Positions 11,604-21,795 of a DNA stretch of 64,000 bases are shown here, piece after piece. Source of the stretch: Isoetes taiwanensis (taxonomy: Eukaryota; Streptophyta; Lycopodiopsida; Isoetales; Isoetaceae). The stretch spans positions 248,001 to 312,000 of the forward strand of contig JAJEKV010000168.1 of the NCBI GenBank assembly GCA_021234155.1, in the 5' to 3' direction. Below the pieces are notes generated by a model, which did no database searches, was not told the DNA's origin, and saw only the letters and a program-made list of their open reading frames with translations. Every line of letters begins with the position of its first letter. Positions within the stretch are counted from its first letter, which is position 1. Made by a program: the position numbers and the translations under genes.

Positions 11604-11648
11604 TGATTGGTCCACGTCGACTAGTAGTTCCTCGGTTGGCTATATAAG
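11604..11648 (+). promoter_or_regulatory. Putative antisense promoter of gypsy 1
   Basis: An 18-bp block TGATTGGTCCACGTCGAC (11604-11621; inverted CCAAT plus ACGT core) lies 19 bp before TATATAAG (11641-11648), itself 29 bp before an ATG. The same block, spacing and GGCTATATAAGACGA box occur in gypsy 2 at 44341-44389 on the other strand. It points opposite to gag-pol. Confidence 0.6.
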
Positions 11649-11677
11649 ACGAACCGGGAGTGAAGCGAAGACATTCG

Positions 11678-11944
11678 ATGGCGCTTAGCATGGCAGCTGC
11701 TGGTTTGAACGAGAACTGCACAATGCCGACAAACTGTCAAGAGTGGATCACCTGTAAAATGAATTGTCTGGATCTCTGGCGCTGCCACAACCGTGGCCTG
11801 CGAATGGATGGCTGGTGTTCCGGGATGGCTGAACATCCCGACCCTCATACCAACGGGATGGAGGTGGTTCTGCACCTTCGCTGGGACCCTGAGCAGAACC
11901 TCTACCATCTCCTCCGCATCACCTCTGCTCTGAACCCGGAGTAG
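11678..11944 (+). CDS. Antisense six-cysteine ORF of the gypsy family (copy 1)
   Basis: An 88-codon open frame on the strand opposite to gag-pol, between integrase and the extra sense region. Residues about 5-58 hold six Cys in the order C-x5-C-x5-C-x3-C-x5-C-x10-C (MPTNCQEW, MDGWCSGMAEHPDP). No signal peptide or known domain is evident. Over 54 codons shared with the gypsy 2 copy I count 15 codons that differ without changing the residue and 5 that change it. That pattern is expected only if this frame has been selected as protein. Antisense ORFs are known in some plant LTR elements (for example maize Grande); I know no function for this one. It is part of a fossil element. Confidence 0.6.
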   Translation: MALSMAAAGLNENCTMPTNCQEWITCKMNCLDLWRCHNRGLRMDGWCSGMAEHPDPHTNGMEVVLHLRWDPEQNLYHLLRITSALNPE

Positions 11945-12083
11945 AGGGTTTTTCTTCGTAGGTTTTTAGTAGATAGGGCTCTGAGCCCGTTTTTGTATAT
12001 AGGGCAGTGCCCATAGCGGAAATAGTTGGGCTGTGCCCGCATTTTGTAAAAAATATCCACCTATAATATAATATGCCGGCGTT

Positions 12084-15000
12084 TTAGTCACTTTCTGTGG
12101 TGTTTGCTTCTTGAACAGCATCTGTTTGTTGATTTTCGCTTCCTGTGTGATGAAATGTTTTGAGGCGAAAGCCATTAACCAGTGTAGGTAATGGAGTGCC
12201 ATCTAACTCAGCCAGTTGGAAAACGCTGGGTCGAACCACTTGAACAATTTGATAAGGGCCAAGCCAACGAAACTTAAGTTTACCCGGAAAATTTTTGTAC
12301 CGAGAATCATAAAGAAGAACCAAATCTCCTTCTTTGAATGTTTTTGTCTTCAGACGTTTGTCATGTAAAGATTTTTGCAACTGTTGTCCATGAAGAACAC
12401 GAATATAAGCATCCCTTCTAAGTTCATCCAACTGTTCCAATTGATAGACCCTTTCTTTGAGTGCAGCAGGCAGATTATGGGCAGTAGCCAGTTGAAAACG
12501 GAGTGTTGGAAGGATGTATTCAAACGGCATGAGAGCTTCCTGACCATAAACCAATTTGAAAGGAGTGTGACCTGTAGCTATTTTGAAACAAGTATTGTAG
12601 GCCCAAAGAACAGTAGGAAGTTTTGTTTGCCAGTCTGTGCGTGAAGCGTCACAAATTTTCTTGAGAATGGTGACCAGAGTTTTGTTGGTGCTTTCCGCCA
12701 AATCATTACCTTGAGGATAGTAAGGTGTGCTCTTGTGATGATGTATCAGTAGATAATCCGTCCGCTCCTTGATGGTATGATTGATAAAATGGACACCACG
12801 ATCACTGACCAGCTCCGTGGGGCAGCCGAATCGCGTGATGATTTGTTGATAGAGGACCTTGGCTGTGCTTGCCGCAGTGTTGTCTGGAAGTGCGCAAGCT
12901 TCCGCCCATTTAGTAGCGTAGTCAGTGAGAACCGGAATGTAGCGGGCACGGGTGTGCCGCGCAGGAGGGTCGATGGGCCCCACAAAATCCATTCCCCATT
13001 TGCTGAAGGGAAGTGGCGTGGCAACCGGCGTCAAGGGAAGAGCGTCACGGGCCGTCGGCCGTCCCTCACGCTGGCAAGCATCACACGTGCGGGCATGGGC
13101 GTGAGCGTCTTTGAAGAGCGTGGGCCAAAAATACCCAGCTAGAAGGATTTTGCGTGCCGTGGTGTCACCATGAAAATGACCACCACCTAGCCCTTGATGA
13201 GCTTCTCGAACAATATCTGGAACTTCATGAGGTAGAACACAGCGTCGAAGGATGGTATCCTTACCCTTTTTGTAGAGATGTCCTGCAACCATGGTGTAGT
13301 CACGGACCTCGCGGAGAAATTGATGTCGACGGGGCCTGGCAGGAGAAAGTGTCTCGTCTTCAGGTGGAAGAGCACCTGTGAGGAGGTACTGCTGAAAATC
13401 ATGGAACCAATGTGGTGTTGCCGTGACTAAAAAGAGTTGAGCGTCAGGAAAGGCGTCTGAGACTCCAGTTGAGGGATCATCTGTGTGAATGTGTGAAAGA
13501 TAATCCGGGACCACATGATATTTGCCGGCCTTGTGAACAATTTCAAAAGGGGCAAATTCTTGGAGAAGAAGGACCCAACGAGCAATGCGGCCCGTGGGCG
13601 TGGATTTGTTGATCAAATAAAGGAGTGCTTGATGGTCAACAAAGAACTTGATTTGACTGCCCAAAAGGTAGTGACGGAAGCGTTGGACACAGAAAATGAG
13701 ACCCAAAGCTTCACGCTCTGTGGCAGAATAGTTGCGCTCAGCAGAATTGAGTTTTTGGCTGGCGTATCGATTTGGTTTGTCAGTGTGCGCATCATATTCT
13801 TGAGAAAGAACAGCTCCAATAGCAAACGCCGAGACATCGACATGAACATGAAAGGGTTTGTCCCATTGAGGAGGAACAAGAACCGGGGCCTGAGTAAGCA
13901 AAAGCTTCAACTGTTGAAAAGCAGCATCCGCCTGGGAATTTTAAGCCCAGGTGGATTCATCACCCGTGAGTTTATGAATGGGATCTGCAATGGCTGCTAG
14001 TCCAGGAATGAAGGTGGAGTAATAATTGACCTTACCCAGGAAAGAGCGTGTCTCCTTGATATTGGCTGGTGCTTGAGCCTTGAGCACACAACTGATTTTG
14101 GCAGGATCTGTGGTGATACCTGCTTTGCTGACAACGTGGCCTAACAGAACTCCTGAGGTGACGCAAAAGGTGCATTTCTTCGGATTGAGACTAATGCCAG
14201 ACTCATCACATTTCTGAAAGACGAGTTCTAATTTATCCAAATGGTCAGCCATGGAACTGTAGGCAGAGAAGTCATCTTGAAAAATTTGTAAGAAGGGATT
14301 TTCCTTCATGAAATCATGAAAAACTGAGAGCATGATTCGTTGAAACGTGGATGGAGAGTTTGATAAGCCAAAAGGAACCACCTTGTAGGCAAAAGTGCCC
14401 CACGGGATGGTGAAGGTAGTCTTGAGTTGGTCAGATTCTTTGATTGAGATCTGATTGTAGCCAGAAAAACCATCCATGAAGGAGTACATCTCATGTCCAG
14501 CGACCTCTTCCAGAACCTGGTCTGTGAAGGGAAGTGGAAAATGATCACGCTCCATGGCCTGATTGAGTTTTTGGTAGTCCACACAGACGCGGATCTTACC
14601 ATTGTGTTTGAGTGCAATGACAATGGGGCTCACCCATTCAGAATGTTTGATCTCATAGATCAAGCCTGCAGCAAGGAGCTTGTCAATTTCTGCCTTGACG
14701 CGATCACGGTAATTGGGGTTGAGCCGGTACTGTCGTTGCTAAACTGGACGTGCATCAGATTTGGTAGGAATTGTGAGTTCCCCCAAGCTTTTGTTGATTC
14801 CCCGAAGATCTCTGTAACTCCAGGCGAAAATGTGTTTGAACTTTTTGAAGAGTTTGACAGCCCTGTTACGATAGGGGGTCGGAAGATTTTCAACAAGTCG
14901 GACAGGCTGATTGTTGCCAACGTCCACGATCTCGACTTCTGGAGTCTGAATATGGGGTATCACTTTAGTGTCCTTAATGTGTGCAGGAGGTTGGAGCATA

Positions 15001-15707
15001 ACAGGATGCGTGGCACTCTGCGTGGTGAAAAAGAGAGGTTGTTGAGTTTCATCAAGCAGAGGTTGCTTCATGACAGCGTGGACATCTACAGGAGCTGCAG
15101 GAGATTCCTCATCTGAAAAGTGATCAACCCGTTGAATTCGATTGCAAGGAGCCAGGTAGGGGTCAAGCAAAGCCGCCACCGCCTGGTCCTGATCAAGAGT
15201 CATTTCACCCCAAGGATCAGCATATTCGGGGTAGGATGACAGAGGCAGACTCGCAGGTGGAGCCTGAACTTGATAGATATTCTGAGCTTCCTCAGAATCT
15301 GTGTCGGAGAGAGAGGGTTCAGCATGTTCAACAGAAATGATCTTGCCTGTTTCCAAGTCCATGGTGGCATTGAGGTGACCATCAGTGATGACTAACTGAT
15401 CCGTGGCCCAGTAATGGATACTCTTGGCCTGGGGGAGAAAAGGTCGGCCAACCAACATTTCATAATCGCTGGGATCTTCCCCAGCCTTCCAAACTCCAAA
15501 TTCCAAAGGGAATCGGAGGTCACCAATGTTGATGTGAAGAAGAGGCGTGACGCCTTGAGGTCTCGTGATATGGCCATTAGCCAATTTGATGTCATAGGGG
15601 GCATGATAAAGTTCTTTGATGCCCATTTGTTTGCGGAGTTTATCCGTGATGAGATTAACTGCGCTACCTCCGTCTATTTGAACATGGTTGACTTGCTGAT
15701 TACCCAC
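12084..15707 (-). pseudogene. Gypsy 1 pol region (protease, RT, RNase H, integrase; fossil)
   Basis: Reading on the minus strand: protease around VQIDGGSAVNLITD (near 15680); RT with the FQDDFSAYS box (near 14270); RNase H with DYLSHIHTDD at its end; integrase with an HHCC zinc motif (near 13190-13060) and the catalytic core around MDFVGPIDPP. No chromodomain follows. Typical Ty3/gypsy order. Broken as part of a fossil. Confidence 0.9.
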
Positions 15708-15789
15708 CGTGGCATGGACCGTGGGTGTAGAGGTAGCAACACGTAGAGGTCCTTGAGAGCAGGACAGAGTTTCAAAATGGTTGCCAAAC

Positions 15790-18557
15790 TTAAGGGGATT
15801 TTGATTTTTGCCAGCTCCTCTTGGAGTTCCAAAGGCACATGAGAAAAGGATCTGCTGGTTCCACGGGTGCTAGAGTGCGTGGTAATGAAGCAGCAACTTC
15901 TTTGAGTAAGTCAACCTCTGCAGCAATATTGGGATATGTCTGAGAGCGTGGAGGTTGAGATGTGGAAGGTGTATCTTGTCTTTGTTGAGCTCTGGTGGTG
16001 GCATGAACATTTGCCAACGTGCGGCCTTCTGCAGCTTGCATAAGGTTCAAAATGCTTTGGCGAACTTTAGGCATGACATGCGGCATGAGTTTCTCCAAGT
16101 CAGGTGCAAAGTGAACCTTTTTTTCTTCGTCATGAGGAATGGTGTCGACTGCAAAGGCAGGCTGCGTGCCATTAGGGATAATGGTCAAGGGGCGTGACAC
16201 CCTGGTCTGGCGTGAAACCAAACCAACCCAATTTGATGACTGGACTGGAGGATTAAGAGCCTGGAAAATTTCTTCCTGTGCTTGTTGATCCATCTGAGGT
16301 TGATTGGCAGGAGCAGGTTGATAACGTGATTGCTGAGGCGTGCGAGGTGGCTTCTTAAGAACAGGACGCGGGCCTTGTTTGCCATTAGCAATCCAGAGTT
16401 GGTAAGCCGTGAGGCGGACCGATGTGGTCTGATTGGTGCCAGGAAGCTGTACCTGAACTTGTGGAAGTTGAGGACACGCCGTGGTGGTATGACCCCATTC
16501 TTGACAGTGATAACACTGAGCTTTAGAAGGATCAAAAGGAGGACGTGGGTTGGGTCCCCGTTGTTGCTCCTGTTGCTGATAAAGTTGATTGGGTTGCGCC
16601 TGCAGTGGCGGCTGCTGATAGTGCGATTGTTGCTGAGGTGTGGTTTGCACTTGATAAACCAGTTTGTTGCAGAAAGGTGTGGGATGAGTGCGAGTGCACT
16701 CTTCCGTGGCATGATTGCACATGTTGCATCTCTTGCAATGAGGCGGGCCATTGGTGGAGTTGCACTCATTTGCCAAGTGGCTTCGTATTTGCAGATATGG
16801 CACCAGATCTGACTGCGCTGTGGATTGGCGTGTTGAGGCTGGACAGCCATCTATGGAACCATGACAGGTGGAATGAAAGGGAGCTCCTGAAGAGCCACGC
16901 CACGGGAGGAAACATTGACTGAGTGATTGACAAGGTCGATAGCCTGCTTCAAAGTCTTGGGACGCAGGTATTCAGTCATGAGTCGAATAGCTAGAGGAAG
17001 TCCTTGGAGAAACCAGACCGAGATCTGGCTCTGTGTTGGGTACTCCTTGAGTTTACTGAGCAGAATGTGAAGTCGATCTGCAAAATCCCGGGCAGACTCC
17101 GTGGGCTCTTGTTGAAGTTCATTGAGTTGCTTGAGATGAAGTTGATCATCATCCGTGGTCCCATAATGAGAAAGAAAAGCAGTTCGCATTTCGGACCAAT
17201 CTTGTTTCCAGTGGCTTTTGTTGGACATGAGCCATTGATGTGGAGAGCCACGCAGGGTGGTAGAAAAGATGTGGAATTTCAGTTGAGGTTGCGCATGACC
17301 ATTTAGGACAGCTAGAGCCTCAAATTCTTCCATGTGGGCCTGAGCACTTTGGTCTAAGGGTTTGCCTTTCGTGTTGCCAAAGGTGGGATAAGTCAGTTTC
17401 AGAGTCTGAAAGGCATTAGAGGTAATTTGAGATCTCATTTTGTCCCATTAAGGGATACTTAAAAAGCCACATCAGCTTTTTAAACTGTCCAATAAGAGAA
17501 GAGGTCCAGTGTATTTTATTCCAGTATTATGTGGCAGCAGTAATTAATGCAGTTCTAACTAACTTTTGCAGTGTCATTTTTCTACTATAACTTTTGATCA
17601 AAAACTCCGATTCGAACACTATTTGTGGCAATGGATTCGTCTCCTCAAGATCTTTCTAATGACAACCCATTGTTATATCTTTTGGGATGTAAATATATAA
17701 GAAAAGAGCAAAAAACCATATTTTTTAAGGTTAACACATATGGCTTGTATTGAAATACATCATAACCATATATCACTTGAAAGATCTTTTCATTCTGCAT
17801 CTAATGCAACAAACGCCGCAGCATTTTCATGAGTAGATCAAAAGTTATAGGGAAAAAACGATAGCAATGAAGTTGTTAATGCTGCATTAATTGCAGTTTG
17901 ATGTAGAGTACTCATTCTATTGGAGGATTCTTATGGGGACAAAAGGAGATCTCAAATTACCTCTAATGTAGATGTGAAAGTGCTTGGCTGGACAGGAACA
18001 GTATAGTGAGGATATTGAGGTGGAGTTGGAGGTGGCATGGTGCCTGAAGGACCCTGATGAAGGGGTGACTGCGGTTGAGGAACTGAAGGTGCCTGAGCAT
18101 TGGTTTTGAGGTCTGTAAGGTTGTAAACAGGAAGAGCAGTGGGAAATGTAGGGAAAGGAAATTCCTGGGTAGGCGCAAAAGAGACCTGTGGATATCCCTG
18201 CCCACCCGGGGGAGATGATGGTTGTGAAGGAAGAGGCGTATGGCCTGAAGAATGATGAATGTAGGCATGATCAGGGGTATGAAAGTAAGGTTGAGAAGGT
18301 TGAGCCTGATAGGGCTCCTGATAGTGATGAGGTGACTGAGGCTGTGAGCAGTGTTTGCACGCTTGGGGCGGGGAACTGGGACGAGACAGGACACGAGGGG
18401 TGGGTGGCGCCGACTGAACCCTAGACTGAAGGTGGCCTCCCTCAATGTCATAAGCATATCCATACATGTCGCGAACAGTTTCCCGACGATGATGACGCTC
18501 CAAGCGAGATGCCGTCTGAGAAAGGAGTTCTTCTGGCGTGAAATTTCGGACAGACAT
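15790..18557 (-). pseudogene. Gypsy 1 gag region (fossil)
   Basis: Starts MSVRNFTPEELLSQTASRLE near 18557. It is Pro/Gln-rich, has the capsid-type retrotransposon gag segment near 17380-16860 and a CCHC zinc knuckle (CYHCQEWGHTTTAC) near 16500. It is interrupted by the palindromic MITE at 17419-17963. The same proteins are recognisable in gypsy 2. Confidence 0.85.
17419..17963. mobile_element. 545-bp palindromic MITE in gypsy 1 gag
   Basis: Terminal inverted repeats of 28 bp (GAGGTAATTTGAGATCTC then M TTTTGTCCC; one mismatch) flanked by TA on both sides, which fits a Tc1/mariner-type target duplication. The rest is a long imperfect inverted repeat: an AATTAATGCAG block and CTATAACTTTTGATC both recur inverted in the right half. 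No coding capacity. Its core resembles the foldback at 51279-51561. Confidence 0.7.
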
Positions 18558-18604
18558 GACGACAGAAGAAATGAGGATCGAATCAGACCCGGCAGCGGCG
18601 ACAG

Positions 18605-19197
18605 TGTTTGGGGTCTGGGTTCGGGAACTCCTGGAAGACAGCCCTCTGTGAGGACCCGTGGATCTAACAGGAGAGTCCGGGGGACTATGTCACGCGGGAT
18701 TTGCAAGAAGAGAACAAGAAGAAGAAAACAGAACAAAAAGAACAATGAGAGGAAAATGATAAGCTTCCTTGATATCAATGATGAACATACATGAGCTCTC
18801 GCAATCGAGAGAAAACTGAAACGAGACAAGACTCAAAACTCATCTAGCCTTCATGTGCTAGCTCTAATCATATATATAGTACAATGGCCTTTGGCCCAAT
18901 ATAGACACTCTGACTGATCTCGGTGCCGACTCCTAGAAGGAGGCCTGATTTGCAGGAATGTTGGCGGTGCCTCTTGAAGTGCCTAGAATGACGCTGACGC
19001 TGACGCGGGCGGTGGCGGGCCATCACTTGTCTGAGTGGCGCCTCTTGATAGCAGACCCAGGTTTTGACTGCGTGGTCTGCTGCTTGGTCTTCTGTTGGGC
19101 CTTTGATGGCTGACCCGTGGCTGACTGTGGATCCTTGAGCTTGACCTGGTCCGTCGTGTGCATGAATAGTCCTGAACCAGGAGGCACAGGACTAACA
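18605..19197 (-). repeat. Gypsy 1 5' LTR
   Basis: 593 bp, the TG...CA partner of 7567-8147. It is followed on the element strand by a tRNA-Asp-like primer site. A TATATATA box lies near 18873-18881. Its U3 half is closer to the LTR of gypsy 2 than to its own partner. Confidence 0.9.
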
Positions 19198-19345
19198 ATA
19201 ATGAGGATCGCGGTGGCAAACATTGTGAGTTGTCGTGTCAAGGAAAGTTTAGACAAAAAACAAAACTGAAATAGTAAACTCAAAGCATTGTAATTTTTAT
19301 TCCTCAAACATTTCAATCTACATTACTTTGCCATATGGGCAGAAA

Positions 19346-19960
19346 TTAGTCCATCTGGGTTTCCGATACTGTCTCAGATACAACACCTATCTCAGCAGCT
19401 ATCCTAACTACATGTTCCTGCCCCCTTTGTAGAACATCTTCTGTGTCCATCTCAGTATAGCCTGTTTTATCTGGGATTTCTACAGACATGGCCTGCGCAA
19501 GGAGTTGGACATGTGGATCGGGTCCTTCAGTGTCAGTATCCATGGGGGTCCCTTCGACATATGCGCCACTCTGCTCAGCACATGCGATATCGGGTGCATG
19601 GAAGAGTTTGGTTTTTTTCATTGCTGGAACCTGATGCTCTTGTGTGCCTGATAGCTCACCCTCTTGATCCGCAGGGTCCACGACCATGCCTACGTATTCG
19701 AAACTCGACCCGCCTGTCAAGAAAGGCATGTAGGCATCAAATTTTTCATTTAAAGCCCCCAATTTTTGAAACACGGGCTCTAGCGCAGTAATACCTTTCT
19801 CAGTAGCCTCCAGAAGTCTTTTCGTTTCCTGCATTCTTTCCTCGTAGCTTTTCTCATCCATTTGATCCAAGATTGAATCAATGTTAGATATATCTGTTCC
19901 TTGGGTAATTTTTAAATTGATCGTATTAGGATCATTCAGGCTCTGCCTTATCCTCTTCAT
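19346..19960 (-). CDS. 204-residue acidic ORF overlapping the MTase-like frame
   Basis: Open frame starting MKRIRQSLNDPNTINLKI that overlaps the last 29 nt of the methyltransferase-like frame in another phase. It contains a helical Glu/Leu segment (residues about 25-75, possibly coiled coil) and an acidic tail rich in Asp/Glu/Thr. No domain is recognised. Because it lies directly downstream with no intergenic gap, it could be the C-terminal part of the same protein, reached by a frameshift or by a mutation in this copy, or a separate small protein. Confidence 0.5.
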   Translation of the reverse strand: MKRIRQSLNDPNTINLKITQGTDISNIDSILDQMDEKSYEERMQETKRLLEATEKGITALEPVFQKLGALNEKFDAYMPFLTGGSSFEYVGMVVDPADQEGELSGTQEHQVPAMKKTKLFHAPDIACAEQSGAYVEGTPMDTDTEGPDPHVQLLAQAMSVEIPDKTGYTEMDTEDVLQRGQEHVVRIAAEIGVVSETVSETQMD

Positions 19961-21317
19961 CTGTCTCCCCAGTGCCCTGTCTGACCAGATTTTCGAGCTT
20001 ATCCAGGAAAGCCCTCAGAAATCGGCACACTTTACCCTGGCTTTCGAAAGCAATACTCTTCTTTCCCTGGATTAAGGCGACACGAGAAGCAGTACCTACT
20101 GAGAAGAAATCAAGAACACAACCATCCTTGGGCACAAGCTTGTCAACCAGGTAGTAAGCATATGATGTCTTCAACTGGCACTTCAGCACGTGGTCACCTT
20201 TCATTCCGACAAACTTGTACCTGGGTTTACCCGTGAAATATGTCTGCCATTTCTTCTTCATTTTCTCATCAGTATCTTCGTCACCACTGACAGGCATTGG
20301 TGGCGAGGGCGTCTTCTGTGGTGCAGTGCTCACCTGTGTCAAACGAAGCTCCAGCTCCGGCATTATCGCCTTTACCCCGGAGTCGCTTCTGTTAATGCAC
20401 ATATGGGTGATGTAATACTGACTTTTCTTCACCCTTTTCTTGTTCACCCATCCCGGCTCGTCATATGTACCTACAGAAATATGGGACCCGCCTTGAATCT
20501 GTTTTTGGCTGTACAAGCAATCTGGCAAGTTCGCAGACCGCATCAGAATCACAAGGTGATAAATGTTAGCAGTTGTCATGCTGGATATTCTTGTGAAGAG
20601 TTCCATATATTTCTTGCACGTCCATAATGCAGAGAATCCTCTAATGTCTATGAACACCATAGTTGCATTCTCAGATACTGGAGTGGAGGTAGGAATCCCT
20701 TCCTTTGTTACAGCATGTACAACATTTTTCTTCTCCTTGATCTTGATAGCCTCTTCAGGTTTCAAAATCGATCTAATGGGTTCTAGAAATGCAACGGGCA
20801 AATTACCCACAACATGTTCCTTATTGTAATTTGCTTTCACGTACTCTGTATCCGAATCAGATATATCCAGAATCCACTGTTCCGTGAAAGCAGGAAATTC
20901 AGAAAGCAACTCTTCCCAAAAAGTGTATTCTTTTTGAAGCAGCGTGGAAGCGTATGACAAAATCTCTTTCCGCATGAAGCTCAGGCTTCTAATATCAATG
21001 GCGCGCTGCTGGCAATTAAACCTGCCATGATATCCGCTTTGCACCTTAATGTATGTCTTTCCTTCCAAAATCTCATCGCGAAGCTGAGAAACCTCTGCAT
21101 TAGACATGCCTCGAAGGTATCTTAACCAGGTTTTGTTGAAGAAGTCCTTCGAGGGCTTACCAGGAAAATCTCCATGCTCATCACAGATCTTCTTGTTGAC
21201 CCATCTGTTGGCCACTTCCATTAACTTTTTGAACACCCACTCCTCCATAAAAATAAATTGCTTCTCGTCCTTTAGCTCCTTCACCTTCAACGTTGTGGTA
21301 GCTATCTCGTGGAAGTC
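19932..21317 (-). CDS. Exon 4: beta-class DNA amino-methyltransferase-like domain
   Basis: A 461-codon open exon. Numbering from the Leu-Lys-Val-Lys at 21290, a SAM-binding motif I is clear at residues 393-400 (VLDFFSVGTAS, then a VALIQGKKSIAFES strand). The usual form in N4/N6 methylases is VLDxFxGSGTT. The segment VFIDIRGF at 212-219 stands where the catalytic [DNS]PP[YFW] motif IV should be. The order IV-then-I is that of the beta class. The catalytic Pro-Pro-Tyr is absent, so I expect DNA or SAM binding rather than catalysis, or loss in this copy. The first 200 residues are helical and unknown; residues 320-345 are a Pro/Glu-rich linker. Confidence 0.6.
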   Translation of the reverse strand, partial: DFHEIATTTLKVKELKDEKQFIFMEEWVFKKLMEVANRWVNKKICDEHGDFPGKPSKDFFNKTWLRYLRGMSNAEVSQLRDEILEGKTYIKVQSGYHGRFNCQQRAIDIRSLSFMRKEILSYASTLLQKEYTFWEELLSEFPAFTEQWILDISDSDTEYVKANYNKEHVVGNLPVAFLEPIRSILKPEEAIKIKEKKNVVHAVTKEGIPTSTPVSENATMVFIDIRGFSALWTCKKYMELFTRISSMTTANIYHLVILMRSANLPDCLYSQKQIQGGSHISVGTYDEPGWVNKKRVKKSQYYITHMCINRSDSGVKAIMPELELRLTQVSTAPQKTPSPPMPVSGDEDTDEKMKKKWQTYFTGKPRYKFVGMKGDHVLKCQLKTSYAYYLVDKLVPKDGCVLDFFSVGTASRVALIQGKKSIAFESQGKVCRFLRAFLDKLENLVRQGTGETDEEDKAEPE

Positions 21318-21340
21318 CTACAAAACAAATGGTCAGGGAA

Positions 21341-21354
21341 ATCGCGGCCGCGAT
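21341..21354. promoter_or_regulatory. Palindromic site ATCGC-GGCC-GCGAT in a 64-bp intron
   Basis: Perfect half-sites with a 4-bp centre, followed after 6 bp by GAGC as at other sites. It occupies more than a fifth of the 64-bp intron between exons 3 and 4. Confidence 0.7.
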
Positions 21355-21381
21355 GTCATTGAGCTGGGCTAATAAAAATAC

Positions 21382-21730
21382 CTTCCATGCGGAGGTGGTG
21401 GCAGTGCCAATGGGACCTTGAGGAGGACATCCATACGCTTTATGTTGATGCCGCAGCTGTTGGAGCTTCTCTAACAATGGCTCTCTATATACAGTGTTAG
21501 CGATTACTTCATTTCACTGAATGCTCAACTCAATGTATTCTCTATCTGTCAAGTTTCCATTAAGCACTCTTGTTCTTCTCCTCGCGTAGGCTTTAGCAAA
21601 CTCCAGCCGTTGTTCGAGCTCTCCAACAAGACAGCACAGCAACTGAGCTGCACATATACTGTGGTTACCAGATATTATCCAAAATTTTTTGCCCTTCAGG
21701 TCAGCCTCTGTACTCCACGTGATCTTTTTC
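21382..21730 (-). CDS. Exon 3: ParB-like core
   Basis: This exon carries the segment KKFWIISGNHSICAAQ, which matches the nucleotide-binding loop of ParB/sulfiredoxin-like domains (Dxx[HR]RxxAAK, GERRxxA). An RVLNGNLTDREYIELSIQ-NEV stretch corresponds to 'v.dLsdeEAlelaiiEN'. The start of the domain (PTEVLTPADVVPFDP) is at the end of exon 2. One in-frame TGA (21514-21516) interrupts it. Flanking introns of 65 and 64 bp have clean GTGATT..CAG and GTATTT..TAG ends. Confidence 0.6.
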
Positions 21731-21795
21731 CTGATATAACGTGTACTTGTAAGTTAAGAAGCCACAAACCAAAAATCATGAACAATAACAATCAC

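Larger units (their letters stand above)
7567..19197 (-). mobile_element. Ty3/gypsy LTR retrotransposon fossil 1 (Tat/Athila-like)
   Basis: An 11.6-kb minus-strand element with LTRs at 7567-8147 and 18605-19197 and flanking duplication ATAAT (7562-7566, 19198-19202). Order on its own strand: 5' LTR, primer site resembling the 3' end of tRNA-Asp (TGTCGCCGCTGCCGGG), gag, protease, RT, RNase H, integrase, a spacer with an antisense ORF, an extra sense coding region with a coiled coil, polypurine tract, 3' LTR. There is no chromodomain; the FQDD-type RT box and extra 3' coding suggest the Tat/Athila side of gypsy. A palindromic MITE sits in gag. It is broken, with roughly half a dozen breaks. The R-U5 halves of the LTRs are nearly identical, so insertion looks fairly recent; it is younger than the transposon it sits in. 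Confidence 0.9.

Noticed and set aside
16185-17306. Plus-strand frames opposite gypsy 1 gag
   Set aside because: They mirror the Gln/Pro-rich gag coding and are not conserved as proteins in gypsy 2, unlike the six-cysteine antisense ORF.
19932-21317. Active DNA methyltransferase
   Set aside because: The SAM motif is good, but the catalytic Pro-Pro-Tyr motif is absent (IDIRGF instead) and the gene has stops. I claim only an MTase-like domain.
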